NCBI RefSeq assembly: GCF_002217435.1
Contig: NZ_MUHF01000032.1
Location: forward strand, 62,001-126,000
Source of the DNA: Flavobacterium reichenbachii
Lineage (GTDB): Bacteria; Bacteroidota; Bacteroidia; Flavobacteriales; Flavobacteriaceae
Length of the DNA stretch: 64,000 nucleotides
Direction of reading: 5' to 3'
This document shows, in pieces, positions 1 to 5,988 of the stretch. The translations under genes and the position numbers were made by a program. A model generated the notes under the pieces. It was not told the DNA's origin. It did not search any database and saw nothing but the letters and a program-made list of their open reading frames with translations. Numbering within the stretch: position 1 is the stretch's first letter; each line of letters starts with the position of its first letter.

Positions 1-196
1 TCCAATCGTTCTCTTCCAGCAGTAATTCTGTAATTGCAATGGCCATTTGTGTATCATCAGTATATCTTTTGTAGATTTCTGTATACATTCCGTGTTTATG
101 ATATCTTGTCAGATCATTATTTTCAATAATATATTCTTGTTTCTGAAATTCAAATCCTGCACCGTATGCATCTCCTATTGCTGCTTCTAAAATCAT
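1..196 (-). CDS. ADP-ribosylglycohydrolase (DraG/ARH family), N-terminus only
   Basis: The reverse strand opens with ATG at 194-196 and stays open to the window edge, giving about 65 residues. GDAYGAGFE near the N-terminus and YTDDTQMA further on match the two metal-binding segments at the start of DraG/ARH enzymes, which remove ADP-ribose from modified residues using two metal ions. The TDDT metal motif is intact. It begins 18 bp after the kptA stop, so it is probably the last or near-last gene of the ADP-ribose operon. It is a second ARH, distinct from the ARH half of the fusion at 2188-3642. The catalytic C-terminus lies outside the window. Family assignment is firm; substrate is unknown. 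Confidence 0.85.
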   Translation of the reverse strand, partial: MILEAAIGDAYGAGFEFQKQEYIIENNDLTRYHKHGMYTEIYKRYTDDTQMAIAITELLLEENDW

Positions 197-214
197 AATT
201 GTACTAAATTATTG

Positions 215-760
215 TTACTTAAATTCGATGTATTTTGAAGGAACCTCATCGGTAAGCCAAACTTCATTTTCAGACAGATAAAATTTAAATCCGTCTCTGT
301 GCATGGCACCGCTTCTAACGGTTAAAATTTGTGGAATTCCTCTTCTGCTTCCTACTTTTACTGCCGTTTCTTTGTCTTTGGAAAGATGTACATGCTGACG
401 GCTCATTTTCTGTAAACCTTCTTTCTGAATACTTTCCATAAACTTTCCGACCGTACCGTGATACAAATATTCTGAAGGTTCTGTTTCTGCCAAATTCAAT
501 TCGACTGAAATAGAATGCCCCTGACTTGCACGGATTTTGGTTTTATCTTCATTAAAAGCAAAACGCTTTTTATCGTTATTTTCTACAACGTAATCCAAAA
601 GTTCAGCGTCGAGATGATTCCCCTTTTTACTACATTTTAAAATTAATTCTTCTACATCTGCCCATCCATTTTCGTCTAATTTTAATCCGATTTTTTCAGG
701 TGAATGTCTAAGTACCAGACTTAGAAATTTGCTTACTGTTTTTGCTGTTTTTTCATTCAT
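215..760 (-). CDS. kptA: RNA 2'-phosphotransferase KptA/Tpt1
   Basis: This 181-residue protein has the family's normal length. The N-terminal winged-helix part has the conserved LVLRHSP (R18-H19) and IRASQGHS. The C-terminal ADP-ribosyltransferase-fold part has LYHGT (H101), HVHLSKD and NEVWLTDEVP. KptA transfers an RNA 2'-phosphate to NAD+ through an ADP-ribosylated intermediate, giving ADP-ribose 1'',2''-cyclic phosphate; family members are also reported to ADP-ribosylate nucleic-acid ends. Bacteria lack the tRNA splicing that needs Tpt1 in eukaryotes, so the operon setting is informative: it lies between PARG and an ARH, which suggests a role in RNA or end ADP-ribose chemistry. The start is ATG at 758-760. 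Confidence 0.93.
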   Translation of the reverse strand: MNEKTAKTVSKFLSLVLRHSPEKIGLKLDENGWADVEELILKCSKKGNHLDAELLDYVVENNDKKRFAFNEDKTKIRASQGHSISVELNLAETEPSEYLYHGTVGKFMESIQKEGLQKMSRQHVHLSKDKETAVKVGSRRGIPQILTVRSGAMHRDGFKFYLSENEVWLTDEVPSKYIEFK

Positions 761-775
761 GATTAATATATTTTT

Positions 776-853
776 CTAGAAGTCGTACACCACAACTTCA
801 GTATCAAGATTAGAAAGAGTTTCAATAATAATTCGTTCAATCATATCTCGTTT
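776..853 (-). pseudogene. Relic of a macrodomain gene (C-terminal tail only)
   Basis: The 91-bp gap between PARG and kptA is not random. Its reverse strand encodes a short open stretch ending IERIIIETLSNLDTEVVVYDF followed by TAG. The intact macrodomain protein at 1701-2171 ends IEPIIIKTLSDHNIEVVVYDF, so 14 of these 21 positions are identical, including the last six. The stretch runs into the PARG stop codon with no room for the rest of a macrodomain. I infer that a third macrodomain gene, paralogous to the neighbour, was deleted or overwritten. Expression as a free peptide is possible but unsupported. Confidence 0.7.
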
Positions 854-1676
854 ACCACTGGCTGAATACATCTTCGAAATGCTTAAAATTTGATTTTTTT
901 TCAGAATTGTCAAATACTGCAAAAACTATTTTCTTAAAAGCACCGGTATATTTTTCTACAATAATTTCTTTGAACAACTGCGCTACCTCTCTGGGTTCAT
1001 TTCTAAAAACACCGCAACCCCAAGCTCCCAGAATGATAATGTCGCTTTTTTGTTTTAAAGCAATTGCCAATACTTTGTCCATTCTCTTTTTTAAAACTTC
1101 TTCTATTGCGGCAATTTCTTCATTCTTGTTATGCTGCAACATCGCGCCTTTGTTTGGTGCTGCCGACGTAATGATATCTGCGACTAATGGTTTTTCTAAA
1201 TAATTCCCATTATCATCGTTCCAAAACAAAACATTCGGACTATAAATCATGTAATCTGAATATAAAAACGAAGACCGATTTCTATTAAAATCATACATCG
1301 CTTTATTTTTTATTTGTGTTTCGTAAAGATTTGAAGATCTTGCCAGACTTTCTTCCTGAGCAGAAGCCCCACCTAAAAAACCGCCGCCTGGATTTTTTGC
1401 AGAAGCAAAATTCAACACACAGATTTTTCCATTTTTCTCCTGATCAATTGCTTCAATTGTAGAACAATTTCTCATAACAATCTCTGTTTCAAACTTATTT
1501 TCAACAGGGATTTTTAAGATTGTCTCCCAATCGTTTGGCACAATTGTAAACGTATTTTCTATAGATTCGTCAAGTTCTTTTTTTATGACAATCTTTTTTC
1601 CTTTATATTCATAGAAACCATTCTTTATGATTTCTAAGGTTTTATTTGCTATTTCTACTCTATAATTTTTATTCAT
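852..1676 (-). CDS. Bacterial-type poly(ADP-ribose) glycohydrolase (PARG, TIGR02452-like)
   Basis: The protein has 274 residues from ATG at 1674-1676. An upstream TTG at 1697 would add seven residues but abuts the previous stop, so ATG is preferred. It shows the PARG signature: NPGGGFLGGASAQEES, that is GGG-x7-QEE, at about residues 97-109. The second Glu of QEE is catalytic in characterised bacterial PARGs. The upstream VLNFASAKNPGGG and the later ILGAWGCGVFRN are also typical. The enzyme hydrolyses ribose-ribose bonds in ADP-ribose chains, releasing ADP-ribose in the cytoplasm. It follows the macrodomain gene closely in the same operon. The catalytic motif is complete, so activity is expected. 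Confidence 0.88.
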   Translation of the reverse strand: MNKNYRVEIANKTLEIIKNGFYEYKGKKIVIKKELDESIENTFTIVPNDWETILKIPVENKFETEIVMRNCSTIEAIDQEKNGKICVLNFASAKNPGGGFLGGASAQEESLARSSNLYETQIKNKAMYDFNRNRSSFLYSDYMIYSPNVLFWNDDNGNYLEKPLVADIITSAAPNKGAMLQHNKNEEIAAIEEVLKKRMDKVLAIALKQKSDIIILGAWGCGVFRNEPREVAQLFKEIIVEKYTGAFKKIVFAVFDNSEKKSNFKHFEDVFSQW

Positions 1677-1700
1677 AATGCTAATTTTATTCCCCAACTA

Positions 1701-2171
1701 TTAAAAGTCATAAACCACAACTTCGATATTATGATCCGAAAGTGTTTTAATAATAATTGGTTCAATCGTTTCCCAATTTCCTCCTGCTAAACCGCATCCA
1801 ATTCTGGGCATGTGAACAGACGCTTGATTCGTTTTTGCAAAATCAGAAACTGCTTTTAATCCTTCTTCAATGGCATTGTATCGTATTGGAGCTCCACCAT
1901 TTTCATCTTTATTGATCTTGTGCTGACCAATTAAATTGGCTACCCATAAATCTTCTTCTACCCGAACAAACTGTACTTTTCCCAATTCAAAATCGTTTTT
2001 TGATTTATACCAATCTCGATATTGTTTTTCAGGTTCTTTCCATTTTTTTGAGACAGCCATTACAAATCCTTTTCCCCATCCGCCAATATCATTGCAAACA
2101 TGTACTATTATTTTGTTTCCTGATGTTTGAGGTGATGTTGCATCTCCTTTTGTGTATTGGATCTCTTTCAT
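1701..2171 (-). CDS. Macrodomain ADP-ribose hydrolase, ALC1/TARG1-like
   Basis: This 156-residue stand-alone macrodomain has GDAT at residues 9-12, HVCNDIGGWGKGF at 24-36 and MPRIGCGLAGG at 121-131. CNDIGGWGKGF is typical of the ALC1/TARG1-like class, different from the MacroD class in the neighbouring fusion. Members bind free or conjugated ADP-ribose; some remove ADP-ribose from glutamate, from O-acetyl-ADP-ribose, or from DNA or RNA bases (the DarG macrodomain belongs nearby). It sits 16 bp after the macro-ARH fusion and just before PARG. A degraded paralogue survives at 776-853. Confidence 0.88.
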   Translation of the reverse strand: MKEIQYTKGDATSPQTSGNKIIVHVCNDIGGWGKGFVMAVSKKWKEPEKQYRDWYKSKNDFELGKVQFVRVEEDLWVANLIGQHKINKDENGGAPIRYNAIEEGLKAVSDFAKTNQASVHMPRIGCGLAGGNWETIEPIIIKTLSDHNIEVVVYDF

Positions 2172-2187
2172 TTCTTATAATTAATTT

Positions 2188-3642
2188 TTAATTTTTCAAC
2201 TTTAAAGACAATCGCTCACACAAATCGTCAATATCGTTTTTTCTGGCTAATGCTAAAATCCATTTTTGAGGCATATTATCGATTCCGTAATAAAAACCAG
2301 CCAAACCTCCTGTAATTGCTCCGGTTGTATCGGTATCACCTCCTAAATTAACTGCTTTTAAAACCATTCCTTCGAAGGTATTCCAATTTAGAAAACACCA
2401 AAAACAAGCTTCTAAACTATGGAGAACATAACCCGAAGATTCAATTTCATCTTCTGGATAAGCCGCAATATTGTTTTTTAAAATCCTGTCAAACAATTGA
2501 ATTTCTGCAGGATTAAATTTGTGATTGTTTAAAAATGCAGCAATAACGTCCTGCATTCTCGTATACGCTTCTTCCTTATCATTTCCATTTAAAATCTCTA
2601 AGCAGTACACCACATAAATAAAGCAAGCAAATCCGGATCTAAAATGAGCGTGGGTAATAGAGGAAACTTCTTTTACTTTTTTGTAAACCACTTCGATATC
2701 CTTTTCATTTCTAAGATAAAATACCAATGGCAAAATCCTCATTAAAGAACCGTTTCCATTATCTTTTTCCTCATAACCACCGCATAATTCCGGCAGATGA
2801 CCTTTTCCAATGTTATGTATTGCATTTCTGGTAGCAATTCCGATATCGAAGACTTTACCATGCGGCGTCCATAATTCGGCACCGTACCATTTTACAAAGT
2901 TCTTCGCTATATCATTCAAATCATACCCTTTACACAAACTCTCGGCCAAACAAAAGGTCAAAGAACTGTCGTCGCTCCAAGTTCCTATTGGCTGATAATG
3001 CGTTCCGTAGCCCATCATATCCTGGACAGGATTTTCTTTCAACTCTTCTCTTGATTTAAATTCAACCGGAACTCCCAAAGCATCGCCAACTGCTACGCCA
3101 AATAAGCCCGATTTAATTTTATAGTCAAAATCGTCCTCCATTATATCATTGTAAATTTTGAAACTCTCTTCGTCATAACAGACAAAAATGATTTTATCGA
3201 ACCTATTTTTCTCTTCATAAGTATAGATAATATTTAGAGCCGTTTCTGCTGCCAGCTTTTTCGGAAACTTATATATTCCTGTACTAATGTTAGGAAAAGC
3301 AATTGTTTTTACATCATTTTCTATCGCCAGCTCTAAAACACTCAAATAACAAGATTGCAATAATTCGACTTCAAGATTTTTACCATTATTCCAAACAGGA
3401 CCAACAGTATGGATAACAAATTTTGAAGGCAAATTCCCAGCCGTTGTAATTACAGCTTCTCCAGTGTTACAGCCTCCTCTCCTATTTCTGATCGCAATAC
3501 AATCGTCTAAAATTGCTTTTCCTCCCTTTCTATGAATTGCTCCATCAACACCGCCGCCGCCAAGCAGAGAGGTGTTTGCTGCATTTACAATCGCATCTGC
3601 TTTTATTTCTGTTATGTCGCCTCTGAGGATTTCTACAATCAT
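2188..3642 (-). CDS. MacroD-type macrodomain fused to ADP-ribosylglycohydrolase
   Basis: This 484-residue protein joins two ADP-ribose erasers. Residues 1-165 are a MacroD-like macrodomain: RGDIT at 7-11, NAAN at 20-23, GGGGVDGAIH at 28-37, ISTGIY at 119-124. Residues about 178-484 are a DraG/ARH domain: GVAVGDALGVPVEF at 182-195, WSDDSS at 222-227, GNGSLMRILPL at 296-306, GGDTDTTGA at 434-442. MacroD enzymes cleave ester-linked ADP-ribose on Asp/Glu; ARHs cleave Arg, Ser or O-acetyl linkages depending on subtype. The TDDT metal motif reads SDDSS here, a conservative change. The start overlaps the previous gene's stop by 4 bp (ATGA), implying translational coupling. Substrate is not predictable. 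Confidence 0.9.
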   Translation of the reverse strand: MIVEILRGDITEIKADAIVNAANTSLLGGGGVDGAIHRKGGKAILDDCIAIRNRRGGCNTGEAVITTAGNLPSKFVIHTVGPVWNNGKNLEVELLQSCYLSVLELAIENDVKTIAFPNISTGIYKFPKKLAAETALNIIYTYEEKNRFDKIIFVCYDEESFKIYNDIMEDDFDYKIKSGLFGVAVGDALGVPVEFKSREELKENPVQDMMGYGTHYQPIGTWSDDSSLTFCLAESLCKGYDLNDIAKNFVKWYGAELWTPHGKVFDIGIATRNAIHNIGKGHLPELCGGYEEKDNGNGSLMRILPLVFYLRNEKDIEVVYKKVKEVSSITHAHFRSGFACFIYVVYCLEILNGNDKEEAYTRMQDVIAAFLNNHKFNPAEIQLFDRILKNNIAAYPEDEIESSGYVLHSLEACFWCFLNWNTFEGMVLKAVNLGGDTDTTGAITGGLAGFYYGIDNMPQKWILALARKNDIDDLCERLSLKLKN

Positions 3643-4052
3643 TTTCTAAAACTATTTAATCTATCTCTTAGTTCGATAATATCACTTGTTAAGGAACGAT
3701 CTGTAAAATGAACATTGACAATTTCGATCTCATTAATTATGTTAGCATTAAAATCAACCAAATCTTCCGATGGTATCCAAAGTTCGTTATGCGTTTTATC
3801 TCCCACATTTTGTATTTCATATTTCTCTAAAAAAGCGGTCTGCACTTCAAAAGCAGTAACAATTCCAATAAATCCAGAAAATTCATCTACAGTATTCCAT
3901 TCTAAAGCAATTTGTTCAGCATATTGCTGATTGGTAACTGGGTAAAAAATAGGCTGCCATTCTAATCTTGGCGGGAATTTATTATAGCCAGATGCTGCAA
4001 TTAATTCCATTTCTTTTAATCCTACCGGACGGTACAATTTTGTTGTTTCCAT
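3639..4052 (-). CDS. Small ADP-ribosyltransferase-fold candidate (ADP-ribosylation/crystallin J1-like)
   Basis: This 137-residue protein resembles entries named ADP-ribosylation/crystallin J1, a label probably borrowed from neighbouring genes; it has no DraG motif. Aligned by eye with KptA from the same operon, three segments match in order: LYRPVGLKEMELI with LYHGTVGKFMESI; PIFYPVTNQQYAEQI with HVHLSKDKETAVKV; HNELWIPSEDL with ENEVWLTDEVP. These are the three NAD-binding and catalytic segments of the ADP-ribosyltransferase fold, suggesting an R8-Y37-E90 triad in place of the usual H-Y-E. It may be the operon's writer, or an NAD or ADP-ribose processing enzyme. It is translationally coupled to the macro-ARH eraser. 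The assignment is inference. Confidence 0.6.
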   Translation of the reverse strand: METTKLYRPVGLKEMELIAASGYNKFPPRLEWQPIFYPVTNQQYAEQIALEWNTVDEFSGFIGIVTAFEVQTAFLEKYEIQNVGDKTHNELWIPSEDLVDFNANIINEIEIVNVHFTDRSLTSDIIELRDRLNSFRK

Positions 4053-4060
4053 ACTCTTAA

Positions 4061-4597
4061 TTATCTCAATTCATCCCTAACTTCCATCAAAGCAAACCCC
4101 AAAAGATTTAAGCCTTTCCATTTCTCCGGATTTAAAACATCTTTGTGATCGCCAGCCATTCCGATTCCCCAAATAGGATCAACGGGACTTGCTTCTACAA
4201 TAACCCTTTCATTTGTGTTTAGTAAAAATTCTTTTAAATCTTTATTTTGGCTGAATTTATGCAGATTCCCTTCTTTTACGATTTCAAAACGATTTGCAAG
4301 CCAAACCGTATCGATATAATTCTTTACTTCTCGTCCTAACTTTTTAGCTTCGGCCGGAGACTTTGCCTGAATAATTTTTTCTAAAACTTCCTGGTCATTA
4401 AATAATAATGCTTTTTTGGCCATCATCCAATGTTCTGCGGTTTTATACGTTGTTCCGTCAACTTCAAAAGAACTTAACCACCACTGACTGAAACAAGTTT
4501 TGGAAATACTTCCGTCTTTATTGGGCTGGTGTCCCCAGAAAAACAAATATTTATTATCGTGTTTTTCAGCTGTGAGTTTTTCTATACTATATTTCAT
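4061..4597 (-). CDS. NADAR family N-glycosidase (YbiA-like)
   Basis: This 178-residue protein is a single NADAR domain. Conserved segments are LFFWGH near 18-23, YKTAEHWMMAKKALLF at 51-66, and EASPVDPIWGIG at 135-146. Family knowledge: YbiA-type members cleave N-glycosidic bonds of riboflavin-pathway intermediates, while others remove ADP-ribose from guanine and pair with DarT-type toxins as antitoxins. Here the neighbours are ADP-ribose enzymes, not riboflavin genes, so guanine-ADP-ribose removal is the better guess. It follows the deoxyribosyltransferase-like gene with a 1-bp gap and precedes the 137-residue gene by 8 bp. Confidence 0.9.
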   Translation of the reverse strand: MKYSIEKLTAEKHDNKYLFFWGHQPNKDGSISKTCFSQWWLSSFEVDGTTYKTAEHWMMAKKALLFNDQEVLEKIIQAKSPAEAKKLGREVKNYIDTVWLANRFEIVKEGNLHKFSQNKDLKEFLLNTNERVIVEASPVDPIWGIGMAGDHKDVLNPEKWKGLNLLGFALMEVRDELR

Positions 4598-4598
4598 G

Positions 4599-5066
4599 TC
4601 AATTTATTTTAATTTTTAATGCTTTAATTAAATCATCTAAAGTCTTAAAAGTTGGAATTCCTTTTCGTTTACAAACAATATCAATATTTCCTTTTCTCCA
4701 GAAACCTTCTTCACAGCAAACCAGCATTTTTCCTGAATCTGCAAACAACCCCAGTTCCAGCAGTGAAATGGGAGATTTAGAATTTTTATCGAAAAACATA
4801 ATTATGAAATCCGATTTTTCCAGAGCATCTAATTCCCAATTTACCTGATCGTTAAATTGTTTATTTTCTATACTTTGTATCCAGCTTGAATCCCAATTGT
4901 CTCTCCTTGGATTTAGAATTACGATTTCTCTTTCTTTATAAAGATCCTGAAAATCATCAATTATTTTTTGCTGCCAATCTGTAGAATTACCCATATCAAT
5001 TGTTCCTGCCAGAAATATTTTTATTCCCTGCACATCAATTGGATTTGTTGGGTAAATTACTTTCAT
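4599..5066 (-). CDS. Nucleoside 2-deoxyribosyltransferase-like protein
   Basis: This 155-residue protein has a Rossmann-like deoxyribosyltransferase layout: IFLAGTID at 17-24, LNPRRDNWD at 51-59, QVNWELDALEKSD at 74-86 with a candidate nucleophile Glu, and SPISLLELG at 98-106. Classical members swap bases on deoxyribonucleosides; this short type is poorly characterised and often lies beside PRPP or NAD salvage genes. It overlaps the PRPP-synthetase-like gene by 4 bp, so the two are co-translated. A role on a nucleoside or ADP-ribose-related glycoside is inferred from context only. Confidence 0.75.
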   Translation of the reverse strand: MKVIYPTNPIDVQGIKIFLAGTIDMGNSTDWQQKIIDDFQDLYKEREIVILNPRRDNWDSSWIQSIENKQFNDQVNWELDALEKSDFIIMFFDKNSKSPISLLELGLFADSGKMLVCCEEGFWRKGNIDIVCKRKGIPTFKTLDDLIKALKIKIN

Positions 5067-5896
5067 ATCAATTGATTCAAACCAACAACAACTACTCTTT
5101 CGTTCTCAAAATCTTTAAAAGAATTGGTTGTAAATATTTTTTCGAAACAATCTAAAACTTCAAAACCTTTGTTGAAAATTCCGTGGCTTACGGCCAAAAA
5201 TAATTTTCCGGCATTTTTGTTTTTCAATTCTTCGGCTAAGCCGACAAAAGTTCCGCCGCCGTCGCAGATATCATCTACAATTAAACAATCCATTCCGTTT
5301 AGATCGTCTTCATAAACTTTAAAACCAGATAATTTTCCTGTTTTTACATCACGGCTTTTACTGCATTCTACTACTTCTACTCCGCCTAAAAATTCAGAAA
5401 CTTTGTAGATTTTTTTTAATGCCCCGCCATCAGGAGAAATTAGTTTTACATCGTTGCCAATTGTTTTTATCACTTGTTGAATAAAAGTATGATTCGGAAT
5501 CACTTCACAGTTGTTTACCAAAGCCGGAGTTACTTCAGAGTGTGCGTCAAAAACATAAACTTTTTCCAGATGCATTGCATTTAGAATATCTGCATATACT
5601 TTTACAGACAATGGTTCCCCTTTTATCATCACTCTGTCTTGTCGCGCTGCCGGAAAATAAGGAATAAAAAGATCAATAATCTTAACATCCATTCTTCTTA
5701 AAGCGTCTACCGCAAGACACAATAATCCTAAATCGTTAAAAGAATTTAGTCTGTGTGTAATGGTGATTTTCTGATTTACATCAAAGTCAGGATTAATTTT
5801 AATGTGCGGCTCTCCTCCAGAAAAAGTAAAATTTTTGAATTCTATCTCTTTTTGATTTGGAAATGGTCTGAAATTTTGGTCTAAATTAAGTATCAT
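5063..5896 (-). CDS. PRPP-synthetase-like ribose-phosphate diphosphokinase, NAD-salvage type
   Basis: This 277-residue protein is shorter than housekeeping PRPP synthetases (about 310). It keeps PYFPAARQDR at 79-88 (catalytic loop), DAHS at 117-120 in place of the usual DLH, SPDGGA at 154-159, and the PRPP loop LIVDDICDGGGTF at 205-217. The class normally transfers pyrophosphate from ATP to ribose 5-phosphate. Relatives in phage NAD+ reconstitution pathways act on ADP-ribose to give ADP-ribose pyrophosphate. As first gene of an ADP-ribose operon it could recycle the released ribose phosphate or ADP-ribose, but no partner phosphoribosyltransferase is visible here. It has its own promoter with two flanking palindromes. 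Confidence 0.85.
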   Translation of the reverse strand: MILNLDQNFRPFPNQKEIEFKNFTFSGGEPHIKINPDFDVNQKITITHRLNSFNDLGLLCLAVDALRRMDVKIIDLFIPYFPAARQDRVMIKGEPLSVKVYADILNAMHLEKVYVFDAHSEVTPALVNNCEVIPNHTFIQQVIKTIGNDVKLISPDGGALKKIYKVSEFLGGVEVVECSKSRDVKTGKLSGFKVYEDDLNGMDCLIVDDICDGGGTFVGLAEELKNKNAGKLFLAVSHGIFNKGFEVLDCFEKIFTTNSFKDFENERVVVVGLNQLI

Positions 5897-5906
5897 AGCT
5901 TTTTAG

Positions 5907-5927
5907 TTTGCGTTAATTATACGCAAA
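5907..5927. promoter_or_regulatory. Operator candidate 1 upstream of the PRPP-like gene
   Basis: A 21-bp palindrome has half-sites TTTGCGT (5907-5913) and ACGCAAA (5921-5927) around an AT spacer. It overlaps the -7 element of the promoter and ends 10 bp before the start codon. The half-site recurs in operator 2. The nearest regulator gene is the NUDIX protein at 12605-13297. Confidence 0.7.
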
Positions 5928-5953
5928 TGTAATTAAATTAATTAAACAAACAA
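5924..5953 (-). promoter_or_regulatory. Promoter of the ADP-ribose operon
   Basis: On the minus strand, TTG (5951-5953) is followed after exactly 19 bp by TACATTTG (5924-5931), an exact match to the Bacteroidota consensus TTG-N19-TAnnTTTG. Transcription should start about 20 bp before the ATG at 5896. The two operator candidates flank this element, so repression by a regulator is likely. Confidence 0.75.
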
Positions 5954-5954
5954 T

Positions 5955-5983
5955 TTATTTTGCGTAATTTTTACACAAAATAA
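5955..5983. promoter_or_regulatory. Operator candidate 2 upstream of the PRPP-like gene
   Basis: The arms TTATTTTGCGTAA (5955-5967) and TTACACAAAATAA (5971-5983) pair at 12 of 13 positions around TTT. The half-site TTTGCGTAA matches operator 1. The two centres are about 52 bp apart, near five helical turns, so dimers would lie on the same DNA face on either side of the promoter. Confidence 0.65.
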
Positions 5984-5988
5984 ATTTC

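Noticed and set aside
907-1203. Open frames on the plus strand inside PARG and other minus-strand genes
   Set aside because: They run opposite to genes with complete catalytic motifs, have no signal peptide or known domain, and arise naturally in AT-rich DNA.
3639-4052. Calling the 137-residue protein an ADP-ribosylglycohydrolase because of its usual database name
   Set aside because: It has none of the DraG metal motifs (TDDT, GGDTDT) and is far too short; the ART-fold reading fits its motifs better.
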